Shown here: piece after piece, positions 47,021 through 57,172 of the stretch
Position numbering within the stretch: position 1 is the stretch's first letter
Layout: the number at the start of each line of letters is the position of its first letter
Assembly: GCF_902833055.1 (NCBI RefSeq)
Contig: NZ_CADFEJ010000008.1
Coordinates: 1-64,000, forward strand
DNA: 64,000 nt
Direction of reading: 5' to 3'
From: Burkholderia territorii
GTDB taxonomy: Bacteria; Pseudomonadota; Gammaproteobacteria; Burkholderiales; Burkholderiaceae
Position numbers and translations under genes: made by a program
Notes under the pieces: generated by a model
The model's database searches: none
Told to the model about the DNA's origin: nothing
The model's input: the letters and a program-made list of their open reading frames with translations, nothing else

Positions 47021-48112
47021 TCAGTTCGCGTGGTCGGTGTGCACGGTCACGACCGCGGACAGCCCCGGGCGCAGCACCTGTTCGATGCCCGGCTGCGGAT
47101 CGAGATGCACGCGCACCGGCACGCGCTGGACGATCTTCGTGAAGTTGCCGGTCGCGTTCTCGGGCGGCAGCACGCTGAAGGTGGCTCCGGTCGCGGGCGC
47201 CAGGCTGTCGACGCGGCCGTGCAGGCGCACGTTCGACGCGTCGAGCGCGACGTCGACGCGATCGCCCGCGCGCATCTTGCGCAGCTGGTCTTCCTTGAAG
47301 TTCGCGTCGATCCACAGCCCGGACACGGGCACGACCGTCAGCAGCGGCACGCCCACGTTCGCGAGCATCCCGACGCGGCCCGTGCGGTTGCCGACATAAC
47401 CGTCGACCGGCGAGCGAATCGTCGTGTACTCGACGTTGAGCGCCGCGACGCGTTGCGCGGCGAGCGCCGTGTTCACGCGGGCCCGTGCATCCGCGAGCTG
47501 TGCGCCGAGCACGTCGAGCTGCCGCTTCGATGCGAGCAGCGCGGCGTCGCTGCGTGCGACGGCCGCATCGGCCTTCGAATAATCGGCGTCCGCGCGTTCG
47601 ACGATCTGATTCGACACCGCATCGGATTTCACGAGCTCGCGGTAGCGCACGCGGTCGGACGACGCACGCGTGAGCTCCGCCGACGACGCGTTCCTGTCCG
47701 CGGCATGCTGGCCGATCACCGCGTATTGAAGTTGCTGCTTCGCTTCGAGCTCGGCCACAGCGGCGCGCGCGCTGTCGACTTCGGCGCTCGCCTGCGCGAG
47801 CTTCGCATCGTAGTCGCGCGCATCGAGCCGCACGAGCACGTCGCCGGCCTTCACGCGCTGGTTGTCGGTCACGAGAATCCTGTCGACGAAGCCGCTCACC
47901 TTCGGCGCGAGCACCGTGACGTCACCGCCGACGTACGCATCGTCGGTGCTTTCCTGGAAGCGCAGCACGAACAGCCAGTCGAGCGCCGCGGCCGCGACCA
48001 CGACGACGACGGCGCCCACCGCGATCCGCATCCACGGCACGCGGCGTCGCTGCGCCGCTGGCCGGTCTGTGGTGGCTGCCTCACGCGAGGCAGCGGTTTG
48101 GGTCGTTTCCAT
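47021..48112 (-). CDS. HlyD/EmrA-family membrane-fusion protein
   Basis: This 363-residue periplasmic adaptor has a single N-terminal helix (about 28-48), ESTDDAYVGGDVTVLAPKVS, a lipoyl-like hairpin with a long coiled-coil region (about 100-220) and the beta-barrel domain DGYVGNRTGRVGMLANVG. These mark the EmrA subtype that pairs with DHA2 pumps. It lies 98 bases after the MarR gene, so it may have its own promoter within the marR transcript. A near-perfect copy of the MarR-type sequence (48122-48137) lies just before its start, fitting direct control. Confidence 0.92.
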   Translation of the reverse strand: METTQTAASREAATTDRPAAQRRRVPWMRIAVGAVVVVVAAAALDWLFVLRFQESTDDAYVGGDVTVLAPKVSGFVDRILVTDNQRVKAGDVLVRLDARDYDAKLAQASAEVDSARAAVAELEAKQQLQYAVIGQHAADRNASSAELTRASSDRVRYRELVKSDAVSNQIVERADADYSKADAAVARSDAALLASKRQLDVLGAQLADARARVNTALAAQRVAALNVEYTTIRSPVDGYVGNRTGRVGMLANVGVPLLTVVPVSGLWIDANFKEDQLRKMRAGDRVDVALDASNVRLHGRVDSLAPATGATFSVLPPENATGNFTKIVQRVPVRVHLDPQPGIEQVLRPGLSAVVTVHTDHAN

Positions 48113-48121
48113 CGAATCACC

Positions 48122-48137
48122 TATGTATATGCACTTA
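48122..48137. promoter_or_regulatory. MarR-type operator candidate before the efflux genes
   Basis: TATGTATATGCACTTA differs from the sequence at 49751-49766 (TATGCATATGCACATA) at only 2 of 16 positions. It lies 10 bases upstream of the HlyD start codon. Confidence 0.55.
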
Positions 48138-48210
48138 TTGAAACGACCGACGACGCGTCGCCGATCGGGGAAAGGCACGTTTGCGAACCCGTCGTCGACG
48201 GGAAGGGCGC

Positions 48211-48642
48211 CTAGCGTTCCGGAAGGTTGTGGGTAATCCGGAACAATTCGTCTCTGAGGCGGGCGGCCTGCGCCGACCCGAACCGCTGCTCGAACGCTTC
48301 CTGCGCGGCGAGCCAGTGCACTTGCGCGTCGGCGATCTTCGTTTCGCCGAGCGCGGTCAGCGCGAACGTCTGGCGGCGGCAACGCGGCTCGATCCGGCCC
48401 GCGACCAGCGCCGCGCCGACCAGCGGCTTGAGCGCGCGCAACAACGCGGTGCGCTCGATCACCAGCACCGCCGACAGCGTCGCCATCGTCTGGCCCGGGC
48501 GCTCCCGGAGCAGCGCGAGAATGCTGTACTGCGACGGCGTGACGCCCGCGCGCGACAGGTAGCGCTCGTAGAACTGCGAGATTCGCCGGGCGGCTTGCCG
48601 GACCGCGAAGCAATCGTCATCGGTAAGCGTCGTCTTGTGCAT
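48211..48642 (-). CDS. MarR-family regulator (first copy)
   Basis: The predicted product is a 143-residue dimeric winged-helix regulator. It contains TPSQYSILALLRERPGQTMA and a wing region with IEPRCRRQTFALTALGETKI. It is closely similar to the second MarR product (49780-50208): both share the VTPxQxSI and ERTALLRALKPL or DRTTLLRALKPL segments. It heads the EmrAB/OprM-type efflux operon and probably represses it. ATG 48642 is chosen; an in-frame GTG 6 bases upstream is possible. The start codon lies inside a perfect 12-bp palindrome, suggesting autoregulation. Confidence 0.87.
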   Translation of the reverse strand: MHKTTLTDDDCFAVRQAARRISQFYERYLSRAGVTPSQYSILALLRERPGQTMATLSAVLVIERTALLRALKPLVGAALVAGRIEPRCRRQTFALTALGETKIADAQVHWLAAQEAFEQRFGSAQAARLRDELFRITHNLPER

Positions 48643-48651
48643 GTGCACATG
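48640..48651. promoter_or_regulatory. Perfect palindrome over the marR start codon
   Basis: CATGTGCACATG is a perfect 12-base palindrome covering the ATG of the first MarR gene. Its ATGTGCA/TGCACAT halves match the core of the sites at 48122-48137 and 49751-49766. Confidence 0.6.
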
Positions 48652-48749
48652 TTAGGCGGCGGAGCGGCCTGAAGCGAGGGGCAGGACGGGATCAGATTGG
48701 TGCCGTGGCTGTACCAATCGACGATGGAACGGCGCGCTTTCGCGCCGGA

Positions 48750-49670
48750 TCACGCAGCGGCCGGAACAATTCCGCCTTCGCGGTCGGCGTACGCGGCCGT
48801 GTAGTCGATGAACGCCTTGACCTTCGCCGGCATCAGCGCGCGGTTCGCGTAAGCGAGCTTGATCTCCACGAACGCGTCGACGAGGTCGGCGCCGTCGAGC
48901 AACTGCACGAGCGCGCCCGACGCGAGCTCGGCTTCGACGAGCGTTCTCGGCACGACACCGATGCCGAAGTCGTGCATCACCATTTCGCGGTTGAAGACGG
49001 GGCTGTTCGACGAGATGTCGAAGGTCAACGGCACGGTCAGTGTGTCGCCGTCGACGCGGAACGACAGCGCGGGCCGGCGCAGCGACGGCGACATCGGCAC
49101 GAACGCATGACCGGCGAGGTCGGCCGGCGTGTCGGGCCGCGGATGCGCGCGCAAATACGCTGGCGTCGCGACGATCACCACCGGAATGCGCTCGATCAGG
49201 CGCACGACGGTCGTCTCGTTCGTCAGCATGTACGGCACGATGATGCCGATGTCGTAGCCTTCGCCGACGAGGTCGACCGGGCGCTCGGTCAGCGTGACGT
49301 CGAGGCGCACCTTCGGATACGCGGCCTTGAATCCGGCGATCAGCGGCACCAGCCGGTTCAGCGCGGCCGTCGTGTGCGCGACGAGGCGCAGCAGCCCTTC
49401 GGGCTCGCGCGTGTGCGACTGCGCCTGCGCCTCCAGCGAGTCGAGTTCGTCGAGCACCGCCGCGCAACGCTCGTAGATGCGCTCGGCGGTTTCGGTCAGC
49501 GAGACCTGGCGCGTGGTCCGGTGCAGCAGGCGACTGCCGAAGCGCGCCTCCAGATCCGCGACCGCCCGCGACACGACCGGCCGCGCGAGGCCGTGCATGT
49601 CGGCGGCGCGCGTGAAGCTGCGCATTTCCACCACCGACCGGAAGATCCGCAGCTTGTCGATGTAGTCCAT
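48750..49670 (-). CDS. LysR-family transcriptional regulator
   Basis: The predicted product is a 306-residue regulator. The N-terminal helix-turn-helix (MDYIDKLRIFRSVVEMRSFT then RAADMHGLARPVVSRAVADL) is followed by an effector domain from about 90. It is of the CrgA/DsdC-like subgroup that often regulates transport or oxidoreductase genes. It lies 107 bases upstream of the first MarR gene on the same strand and is divergent from the second MarR gene. It may form a regulatory triad with the two MarR proteins, but its target is unknown. The ATG follows GGAGACGG. Confidence 0.87.
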   Translation of the reverse strand: MDYIDKLRIFRSVVEMRSFTRAADMHGLARPVVSRAVADLEARFGSRLLHRTTRQVSLTETAERIYERCAAVLDELDSLEAQAQSHTREPEGLLRLVAHTTAALNRLVPLIAGFKAAYPKVRLDVTLTERPVDLVGEGYDIGIIVPYMLTNETTVVRLIERIPVVIVATPAYLRAHPRPDTPADLAGHAFVPMSPSLRRPALSFRVDGDTLTVPLTFDISSNSPVFNREMVMHDFGIGVVPRTLVEAELASGALVQLLDGADLVDAFVEIKLAYANRALMPAKVKAFIDYTAAYADREGGIVPAAA

Positions 49671-49750
49671 GTCCGTCTCCTCGAGGCGATGGCGGGGCGC
49701 GGATGCACGCGGCCGACCCGGCCATGTTACGGCGGAGTGTACATTGACTT

Positions 49751-49766
49751 TATGCATATGCACATA
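49751..49766. promoter_or_regulatory. MarR-type operator candidate between LysR and second MarR gene
   Basis: TATGCATATGCACATA lies 14 bases before the second MarR start codon and 81 bases before the divergent LysR start. It is 14/16 identical to the site before the HlyD gene and contains overlapping ATGCAT and CATATG dyads. Confidence 0.6.
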
Positions 49767-49779
49767 TAAATTGCCGTTC

Positions 49780-50208
49780 ATGAACGATATCCAGATCTCC
49801 CAGGCCTGCAATTGCCTCGCGCTGCGTCAGGCGGCGCGTTTCGTCACGCAACTTTACGAGCGGCATCTGGCCCCGGCGGGCGTCACGCCCGCGCAGTTCT
49901 CGATCATGGCGAACCTGTCGCGTCGGCCGGGCCTGCTGATGAGCGAGCTCGCCGACACGCTGGTGATGGATCGCACGACGCTGTTGCGCGCGCTGAAGCC
50001 GCTGCAGCGCGACGGGTTCGTCGCCGCGACCGCGTCCGAGCATGACGCGCGCGCCCATGCGCTTAGCCTGACGAAGCTCGGCGAGCGCACCTACGCGCAG
50101 GCGAAAGTCGCGTGGCAGGCCGCGCAGGACGAGTTCGAGACGCAGTTCGGCCGCGAGCGCGCGAAGGCGCTGCGCGACGAGCTGTTCAGCGTCACGGCGC
50201 AGCGCTAG
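49780..50208 (+). CDS. MarR-family regulator (second copy)
   Basis: The predicted product is a 142-residue winged-helix regulator similar to the first MarR product over its length (LRQAARFVTQLYERHLAPAG, TPAQFSIMANLSRRPG and MDRTTLLRALKPLQRDGFVA). A recent duplication is plausible. It is divergent from the LysR gene and 67 bases before the aconitase X gene on the same strand, so it may also control that gene. An operator-like sequence precedes its ATG. Confidence 0.86.
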   Translation: MNDIQISQACNCLALRQAARFVTQLYERHLAPAGVTPAQFSIMANLSRRPGLLMSELADTLVMDRTTLLRALKPLQRDGFVAATASEHDARAHALSLTKLGERTYAQAKVAWQAAQDEFETQFGRERAKALRDELFSVTAQR

Positions 50209-50275
50209 GCGCAACGCGCGGTAGTATGACAAAAGCGATCCGGATCCGCCGGACGAGACACGAGGAGCACCCTCC

Positions 50276-51523
50276 ATGCTGCAGTTGAGCGAGCGCGACG
50301 ACGCGATGTTGCGCGGCGCATTCGGCGATGGCGTCGCGCGCGCGATGCGGATCGTCGCGCGCACGGCCGACGTCATGTCGGCGCCGCATTTGATCGACAT
50401 CACGTCCGCGCATATCGATGGCTGTCTTTACCACGGCCGGACCAGCCTCGACTTTGTCGAATATTTCGTCGACACCGGCGCGCGGGTCGCCGTGCCGACC
50501 ACGCTGAACGTCGGGTCGCTCGACCTGATCCATCCCGAGCTGTATCACGGCGACCGCACCATCCAGCGCGACGCGCAACGTCTGATGGATGCGCACCTGC
50601 AGCTCGGCTGCGAGTCGAGCTTCACATGCGCGCCGTATCAGCTGAAGAATCGTCCGCGCGTGGGCGAGCAGATCGCGTGGGCCGAATCCAATGCGATCGT
50701 GTTCGCCAATTCGGTGCTCGGCGCGCGCACGAGCCGCTACGGCGACTTTCTCGATCTGGCCGCCGCGATCACCGGACGCGCGCCGTATGCGGGGCTGCAC
50801 GTCGAATCGAATCGTGCGGCGCGGATCGTGTTCAACGCGCCGGACTTCGGCGGCCGGCCGTCGCGCGACATCTATTTCGCGGCGCTCGGGTTGCTGATCG
50901 GCCGGATCGCGGGCGCGACCGTGCCGGCAATCGTCGGACTGCCGGCGGACACCACCGAGGACGAGCTCAAGGCGCTCGGCGCAGCCGCCGCCTCGAGCGG
51001 GGCCGTCGCGCTGTTCCATGCCGTCGGCGTCACGCCCGAGGCGCCGACGCTCGACGCCGCGTTGCACGGGCAGGCGGCGCAGCGCACGGTCGACGTCTCG
51101 ATGGCGGATCTCGACGAGATCCGCCGCACGTTGAACCACGGCGCGGCCGGCGATGCGCTCGTCGCGGTCGCGCTCGGCACGCCGCATTTCTCGCTGGCCG
51201 AATTCCGCACGCTCGAAGCGCTGCTCGACCAGTTCGACGGCAAGCCGAAGTGCGATTTCTACGTGAACACGAGCCGCTTCATCCTGTGGGAGCTGGGCGA
51301 GCTCGGGCTTGCCAGCAAGTTCGATGCGCGCGGCATCCAGATCGTCGTCGACACGTGCACGTACATCACGCCGGTGATGAAACAGCTGTCGGGGCTGGTG
51401 ATGACGAACTCGGGGAAGTGGGCATCGTATGCGCCCGCGAATATCGGCGTCACCGTGGCGTACGGCAGCATGCGCGAATGCGTGCGTTCCGCGTTCGAAG
51501 GAAAGGTGCGATTCGATGACTGA
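50276..51523 (+). CDS. Aconitase X large subunit (AcnX)
   Basis: The predicted product is a 415-residue cytoplasmic catalytic subunit of the aconitase X superfamily. HIDGCLYHGRTSLDFVEYFV, TTLNVGSLDLIHPELY and the VDTCTYITPVMK end are typical. Four or more Cys (IDGC, LGCES, FTCAP, KCDFY, VDTC) are available for an iron-sulphur cofactor. Characterised bacterial AcnX enzymes dehydrate cis-3-hydroxy-L-proline, and archaeal ones act in the mevalonate pathway; I cannot choose without active-site comparison. The small subunit gene overlaps it by 8 bases, marking a heterodimer. GAGGAG before ATG 50276 supports the start. Confidence 0.88.
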   Translation: MLQLSERDDAMLRGAFGDGVARAMRIVARTADVMSAPHLIDITSAHIDGCLYHGRTSLDFVEYFVDTGARVAVPTTLNVGSLDLIHPELYHGDRTIQRDAQRLMDAHLQLGCESSFTCAPYQLKNRPRVGEQIAWAESNAIVFANSVLGARTSRYGDFLDLAAAITGRAPYAGLHVESNRAARIVFNAPDFGGRPSRDIYFAALGLLIGRIAGATVPAIVGLPADTTEDELKALGAAAASSGAVALFHAVGVTPEAPTLDAALHGQAAQRTVDVSMADLDEIRRTLNHGAAGDALVAVALGTPHFSLAEFRTLEALLDQFDGKPKCDFYVNTSRFILWELGELGLASKFDARGIQIVVDTCTYITPVMKQLSGLVMTNSGKWASYAPANIGVTVAYGSMRECVRSAFEGKVRFDD

Positions 51524-51965
51524 AGCAATGGCGAGAAAGCTGACGGGCGACACGCTCGTGCCGGGCAGCGCATGTGCGCAGACGATCGTGCTCGACAAGC
51601 CGCTCAGCTTCTGGGGCGGCTACGATTCGGGCGCGGGGCGGATCGTCGATCGCGGGCATCCGCAGGCGGGCGCGAGCCTGGCCGGCCGGATCATGGTGAT
51701 GCCGCATGCGAAGGGCTCGAGCTCGAGCAGCAGCGTGCTCGCGGAAGCCGTGCGTAACGGCACGGGGCCGGTCGGGATCGTGCTGAAGGAGCGCGACCTG
51801 ATCATCTCGATCGGTGCGATCGTCGCGGCCGAGCTGTATGCGATCGCGGTGCCGGTGGTGTGCGTGACCGATCAGGTGTACGACGCGATCGTCGCCGCGA
51901 CGGGTGACGTGCGGATCGACGCAGGCGAGGGCGACGGCGGCGCGTGGATCGATGTCGGCGGCTAA
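51516..51965 (+). CDS. Aconitase X small subunit (DUF126)
   Basis: The predicted product is a 149-residue swivelling-domain subunit. It contains the DUF126 motif MPHAKGSSSSSSVLAEAVRN with the Ser-rich substrate-binding loop, plus PVGIVLKERDLIISIGAIVA. It forms the substrate pocket with the large subunit. ATG 51516 lies within the end of the large-subunit gene, so the two are translationally coupled. In the next 240 bases there is no further gene; an AraC-family gene follows on the opposite strand. Confidence 0.88.
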   Translation: MTEAMARKLTGDTLVPGSACAQTIVLDKPLSFWGGYDSGAGRIVDRGHPQAGASLAGRIMVMPHAKGSSSSSSVLAEAVRNGTGPVGIVLKERDLIISIGAIVAAELYAIAVPVVCVTDQVYDAIVAATGDVRIDAGEGDGGAWIDVGG

Positions 51966-52209
51966 CGTGTCGTGTGCTCGCCGCGTTGGACGATGCGAAG
52001 ATGCGGTACGTCTTCGTTCGCGAGCGACAGCGCGCTCCGGCGACATGCATGTCGCGCTTGCCGCCGGGTTATCCGGGCCGCCGGATTTCGGGCCACGGAA
52101 TTTGACCGAATGCCGAAGGCCGGATCTTGCCCGGTACGAAGCGGCCGACCGTGGTTCCGTCGAATGATGAAACACCACCCGGGCCCGTCGTGTCGTCCGC
52201 CTTTTCCGG

Positions 52210-53268
52210 TCATTCGTGCATCGTATCGCCGCCTGCCGCTTCCCGATAAGCGCTCGGCGTCTGCCCGGCCCAGCGCCGGAACGCGCGCGTGAAATTGGCC
52301 GGGTCGGTGAACTGCAGCCGCTCGGCGATCGTCTTCAGGTCGAGGTCCGATGCCGACAACAACTGCTTCGCATCGCGAAACCGCGCTTCGTCGAGCAGTT
52401 GCCGGTAGCTCGACCCGGCTTCCTCGAGCCGGCGCCGCAACGTGCGCGTCGACACGAGCAGCGCGTCGGCGAGTGCCTCCGGAGTCGAGTAGTTGCCGGC
52501 CGTTCGCGCCAGTTCCGCGCGCACGCGCTCGACGAGATCGCCTTCATCCTGACGCACCTGCGCATACTCGCGCTCGACCTGCACGAGCGCTTGCCGATGC
52601 GCGACTTCGTCGGCGAGCGGCAGCGGCCAGTCGAGCACGTCGCGCGCGATCCACAGCGCGTTCGCCGCGCAGCCGAATTCCACCGGCGGCAACTGGTCGC
52701 GATAACGCGCGAAGTAATCCGGCTCCGGCCACGCGAAGCGCAGCGCGATTGGCGGCGACGCGCGCCCGGACCACTGCGAGATGTTCTGCGCAAGCCCCGT
52801 CAGCACGAACTCGAACATCACGTGATGCTGCAGCACCGGGCTCGCCTGCACGCCGTGCAGTTCGAGCGTCGCGCCGCGTTCGTCCTCCGCGTAGGTCAGT
52901 CGATACTGGCGGTTGCGCATCCGGAAGTAGCGCTGCGTGACGACCAGTGCTTCGCGGATGTCCCGCGCGGTCAGCGTCGCATAACCGAGGAAGCCGTGCA
53001 CGGTCGGCTTCAGCAGCAGCCCGAACGCGAGCCCGATGCCCGGATCGCCGCCGATCTCGATCGCATTGAGCACGAGCCGCCCCCATTGCGACGGCGCGAC
53101 GCGCGCGTCCGGCTCGGCCAGCACGGCATCGCGCAGCCCGGTGCCCGCGCGCACGGCGGCCGGATCGATGCCGCGTGCGGCCAGCGCCTGCAGCAGCAGG
53201 CGCGTATAGGCGACCGGAATCGTCGGCCGGCGTAGCCCGAGGTGGTCCTTGCGTGACGGGGAAGTCAT
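52210..53268 (-). CDS. AraC-family transcriptional activator
   Basis: The predicted product is 352 residues. A ligand-binding N-terminal domain of the arabinose-binding-like type (about 20-220, with IPVAYTRLLLQALAARGIDP and FGLLLKPTVHGFLGYA) is followed by an AraC-type double helix-turn-helix (about 250-345, ending RLQFTDPANFTRAFRRWAGQ then TPSAYR). The domain order is that of OruR/PhbC-like regulators. It is divergent from fadH with 103 bases between start codons, so it probably controls that gene. It is convergent with the AcnX genes. The ATG used gives MTSPSRKDHL. Confidence 0.85.
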   Translation of the reverse strand: MTSPSRKDHLGLRRPTIPVAYTRLLLQALAARGIDPAAVRAGTGLRDAVLAEPDARVAPSQWGRLVLNAIEIGGDPGIGLAFGLLLKPTVHGFLGYATLTARDIREALVVTQRYFRMRNRQYRLTYAEDERGATLELHGVQASPVLQHHVMFEFVLTGLAQNISQWSGRASPPIALRFAWPEPDYFARYRDQLPPVEFGCAANALWIARDVLDWPLPLADEVAHRQALVQVEREYAQVRQDEGDLVERVRAELARTAGNYSTPEALADALLVSTRTLRRRLEEAGSSYRQLLDEARFRDAKQLLSASDLDLKTIAERLQFTDPANFTRAFRRWAGQTPSAYREAAGGDTMHE

Positions 53269-53344
53269 GTCGATTTGGCCGGAAATGACAAGCATTATGG
53301 CTGTTTGCCCCCTCACGTTCAAGGTGGCGCGCGGCCTACGATGA

Positions 53345-55405
<2,061 letters not shown>

Positions 55406-55601
55406 CGAGCGTCGTTCCGCGTGGCGAAGGCGGCGTGCATCGCGCGGCGGTGGTCTGCCCGCGCGACGGCTCGCGACTTCCCGCCTGATGATTCGCGCGA
55501 CATGCCGGCGCATGCGGACGACCGGGAAGGAATGCACCGCGTCGGGATGCAACATGGCGACGCGACCCCGGCAGGACGCCATGCGCCACCGGCGGCGTAC
55601 G

Positions 55602-56006
55602 TCAGGCCGCCTCGGCCCGTTCTTCCTCTTCCGCTTCCAGCATCGCCTTGACGATCAGATAGACGGCCGGCAGGTCGTCGTCGTCGCGACGCCAGTCGAC
55701 CGGCTCTTCGACATCCGCCGCGACGAGCCGGCTGTCGCGCAGGCGGATGAACGCGTCGACGACCCTCGGATCGTTGCGGCTCAGGAAGCCGGCATTGGAG
55801 AACGCGAGTTCCTCGACGTTCAGCAATGCCTGCCAGGACATCGTGCGGGCGGCGGCCGGATGGGTGCGGCGGCGCAGGCCGAGCGCGCGTTGGGCGGGGC
55901 CGCCCACGACACGCTGCAGATCGATGACCGCCCGCTGCGCGGCACGCTCGAAGTGGACGGGGTTGAAGCCGGGTTGCTCGGGATCGAATGCGGATGACTG
56001 GAACAT
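55602..56006 (-). CDS. Orphan 134-residue protein behind a LexA-like box
   Basis: The predicted product is 134 residues, soluble and without a signal peptide. I do not recognise a family. It is helical in appearance: the middle (ALLNVEELAFSNAGFLSRND) and the acidic C-terminal segment (VYLIVKAMLEAEEEERAEAA) are plausible helices. A GAGG site precedes the ATG at 56006. A near-consensus SOS box lies 62-81 bases upstream of the start and no other gene in the interval could use it, so damage induction is likely. Codon use is like that of neighbours. The gene is convergent with fadH. Confidence 0.6.
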   Translation of the reverse strand: MFQSSAFDPEQPGFNPVHFERAAQRAVIDLQRVVGGPAQRALGLRRRTHPAAARTMSWQALLNVEELAFSNAGFLSRNDPRVVDAFIRLRDSRLVAADVEEPVDWRRDDDDLPAVYLIVKAMLEAEEEERAEAA

Positions 56007-56067
56007 GGTCGCCTCACAAAAGTCCGTCCGTCATGGATGACGGAATTCGGGTCAAATGGTGCAAAAG

Positions 56068-56087
56068 CACTGTAAATATATACAGTG
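56068..56087. promoter_or_regulatory. LexA (SOS) box candidate
   Basis: CACTGTAAATATATACAGTG contains CTGT-N8-ACAG with an all-A/T centre and perfect 7-bp arms (CACTGTA/TACAGTG). It is very close to the E. coli consensus TACTGTATATATATACAGTA. It is placed upstream of the 134-residue gene. Confidence 0.72.
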
Positions 56088-56192
56088 TCCGAGGCGGTTT
56101 CAAGTCCTGAATGCATGTGTGCCCGGCGGCACCGCATCGCGCGCGGCGGCGACGGTGGCCGGCGCGCGCGTCGCACGGCATTCGCGAACGGC

Positions 56193-57086
56193 TTACACCG
56201 ACGCCGCGATCGTCTCCCGTAGCCACCGATGCGCCGGATCGCGGTGCACGCGCTCGTGCCACAGCATCGACATTTCATAGCCGGGCACATGGACGGGCGC
56301 TTCCACCACGCGCAACGCGGGCGAACCGCGCACCAGACGCTCGGGCAACATCGCGACGAGATCCGTGCTGGCGACGGCCGACATCACGAACAGGAAATGC
56401 GGAACCGACAGCACGACGCGTCGTACGGCGCCCGCTTTCGCGAGTGCCTCGTCCGTTACGCCGACGAAGCCGCCGCCGTCGGGCGACACGATCACGTGTT
56501 CCAGCGCGCCGAACTGTGCGAGCGTGGGGCGCCGCTTGAGCTTCGGATGACCGGCGCGGCCGACGAGCACGTAGCGCTCGACGAACAGCGGCAGGCGCCG
56601 CATCCCTTCCGGCGAACCTTCCGTCGTGTGGAAGGCCAGGTCGATACCGTTGCGCTCCGCATCGTGTTCGATGCGCGGCGGCACGAGCTCGACCACGGCA
56701 AGGCGCGTCGCCGGGGCGGCCGCGCGCAGCGTGTTCAACGCGGGCATCACGATCGTCGATTCACCATAGTCGGTCGCGGCCACGCGCCACGTATTCGTCG
56801 CGGTCGCCGGATCGAACGGCGTGGCCGTCAGCACCGCGCGTTCGAGCACGTCGAGTGCGTCCCGCAGCGGCTCGCGCAGCGTTTCCGCGCGTGCGGTCGG
56901 CCGCATGCCGCGCGGCCCCGGCAGCAACAGCGGATCGCCGAACAGATCGCGCAGTTTCTGCAACTGCACGCTGACCGACGGCTGCGACATGTTGAGTTTT
57001 TCGGCTGCCCGCGTGACGTTGTGCTCGGCGAGCAGCACGTCGAGCGTGACCAGCAGGTTCAGATCCAGTCGTCTGAGATTATTCAC
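56193..57086 (-). CDS. LysR-family regulator of the divergent quinone oxidoreductase gene
   Basis: The predicted product is a 297-residue regulator. The helix-turn-helix is MNNLRRLDLNLLVTLDVLLA then EHNVTRAAEKLNMSQPSVSV, and the effector domain follows from about 90. The short N-terminus and RLDLNLL pattern match the NodD/LinR-like subgroup. It is divergent from the flavodoxin-type oxidoreductase gene, with 86 bases between the two start codons containing a perfect palindrome with LysR T-N11-A character. It likely controls that gene and itself. Confidence 0.88.
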   Translation of the reverse strand: MNNLRRLDLNLLVTLDVLLAEHNVTRAAEKLNMSQPSVSVQLQKLRDLFGDPLLLPGPRGMRPTARAETLREPLRDALDVLERAVLTATPFDPATATNTWRVAATDYGESTIVMPALNTLRAAAPATRLAVVELVPPRIEHDAERNGIDLAFHTTEGSPEGMRRLPLFVERYVLVGRAGHPKLKRRPTLAQFGALEHVIVSPDGGGFVGVTDEALAKAGAVRRVVLSVPHFLFVMSAVASTDLVAMLPERLVRGSPALRVVEAPVHVPGYEMSMLWHERVHRDPAHRWLRETIAASV

Positions 57087-57099
57087 GGCTATACCTGAA

Positions 57100-57123
57100 A
57101 TATTGGAAATTCATTTCCAATAT
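57100..57123. promoter_or_regulatory. LysR-type operator (perfect palindrome)
   Basis: ATATTGGAAA (57100-57109) and TTTCCAATAT (57114-57123) are perfect 10-bp arms around TTCA. They are flanked by direct ATACCTG copies at 57091-57097 and 57122-57128. It is centred about 25 bases from the LysR start and about 60 from the oxidoreductase start. Confidence 0.7.
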
Positions 57124-57172
57124 ACCTGCGGCGACGGCATCCTGCAGTCATTCAATCGACGGAGTGCCGAAC

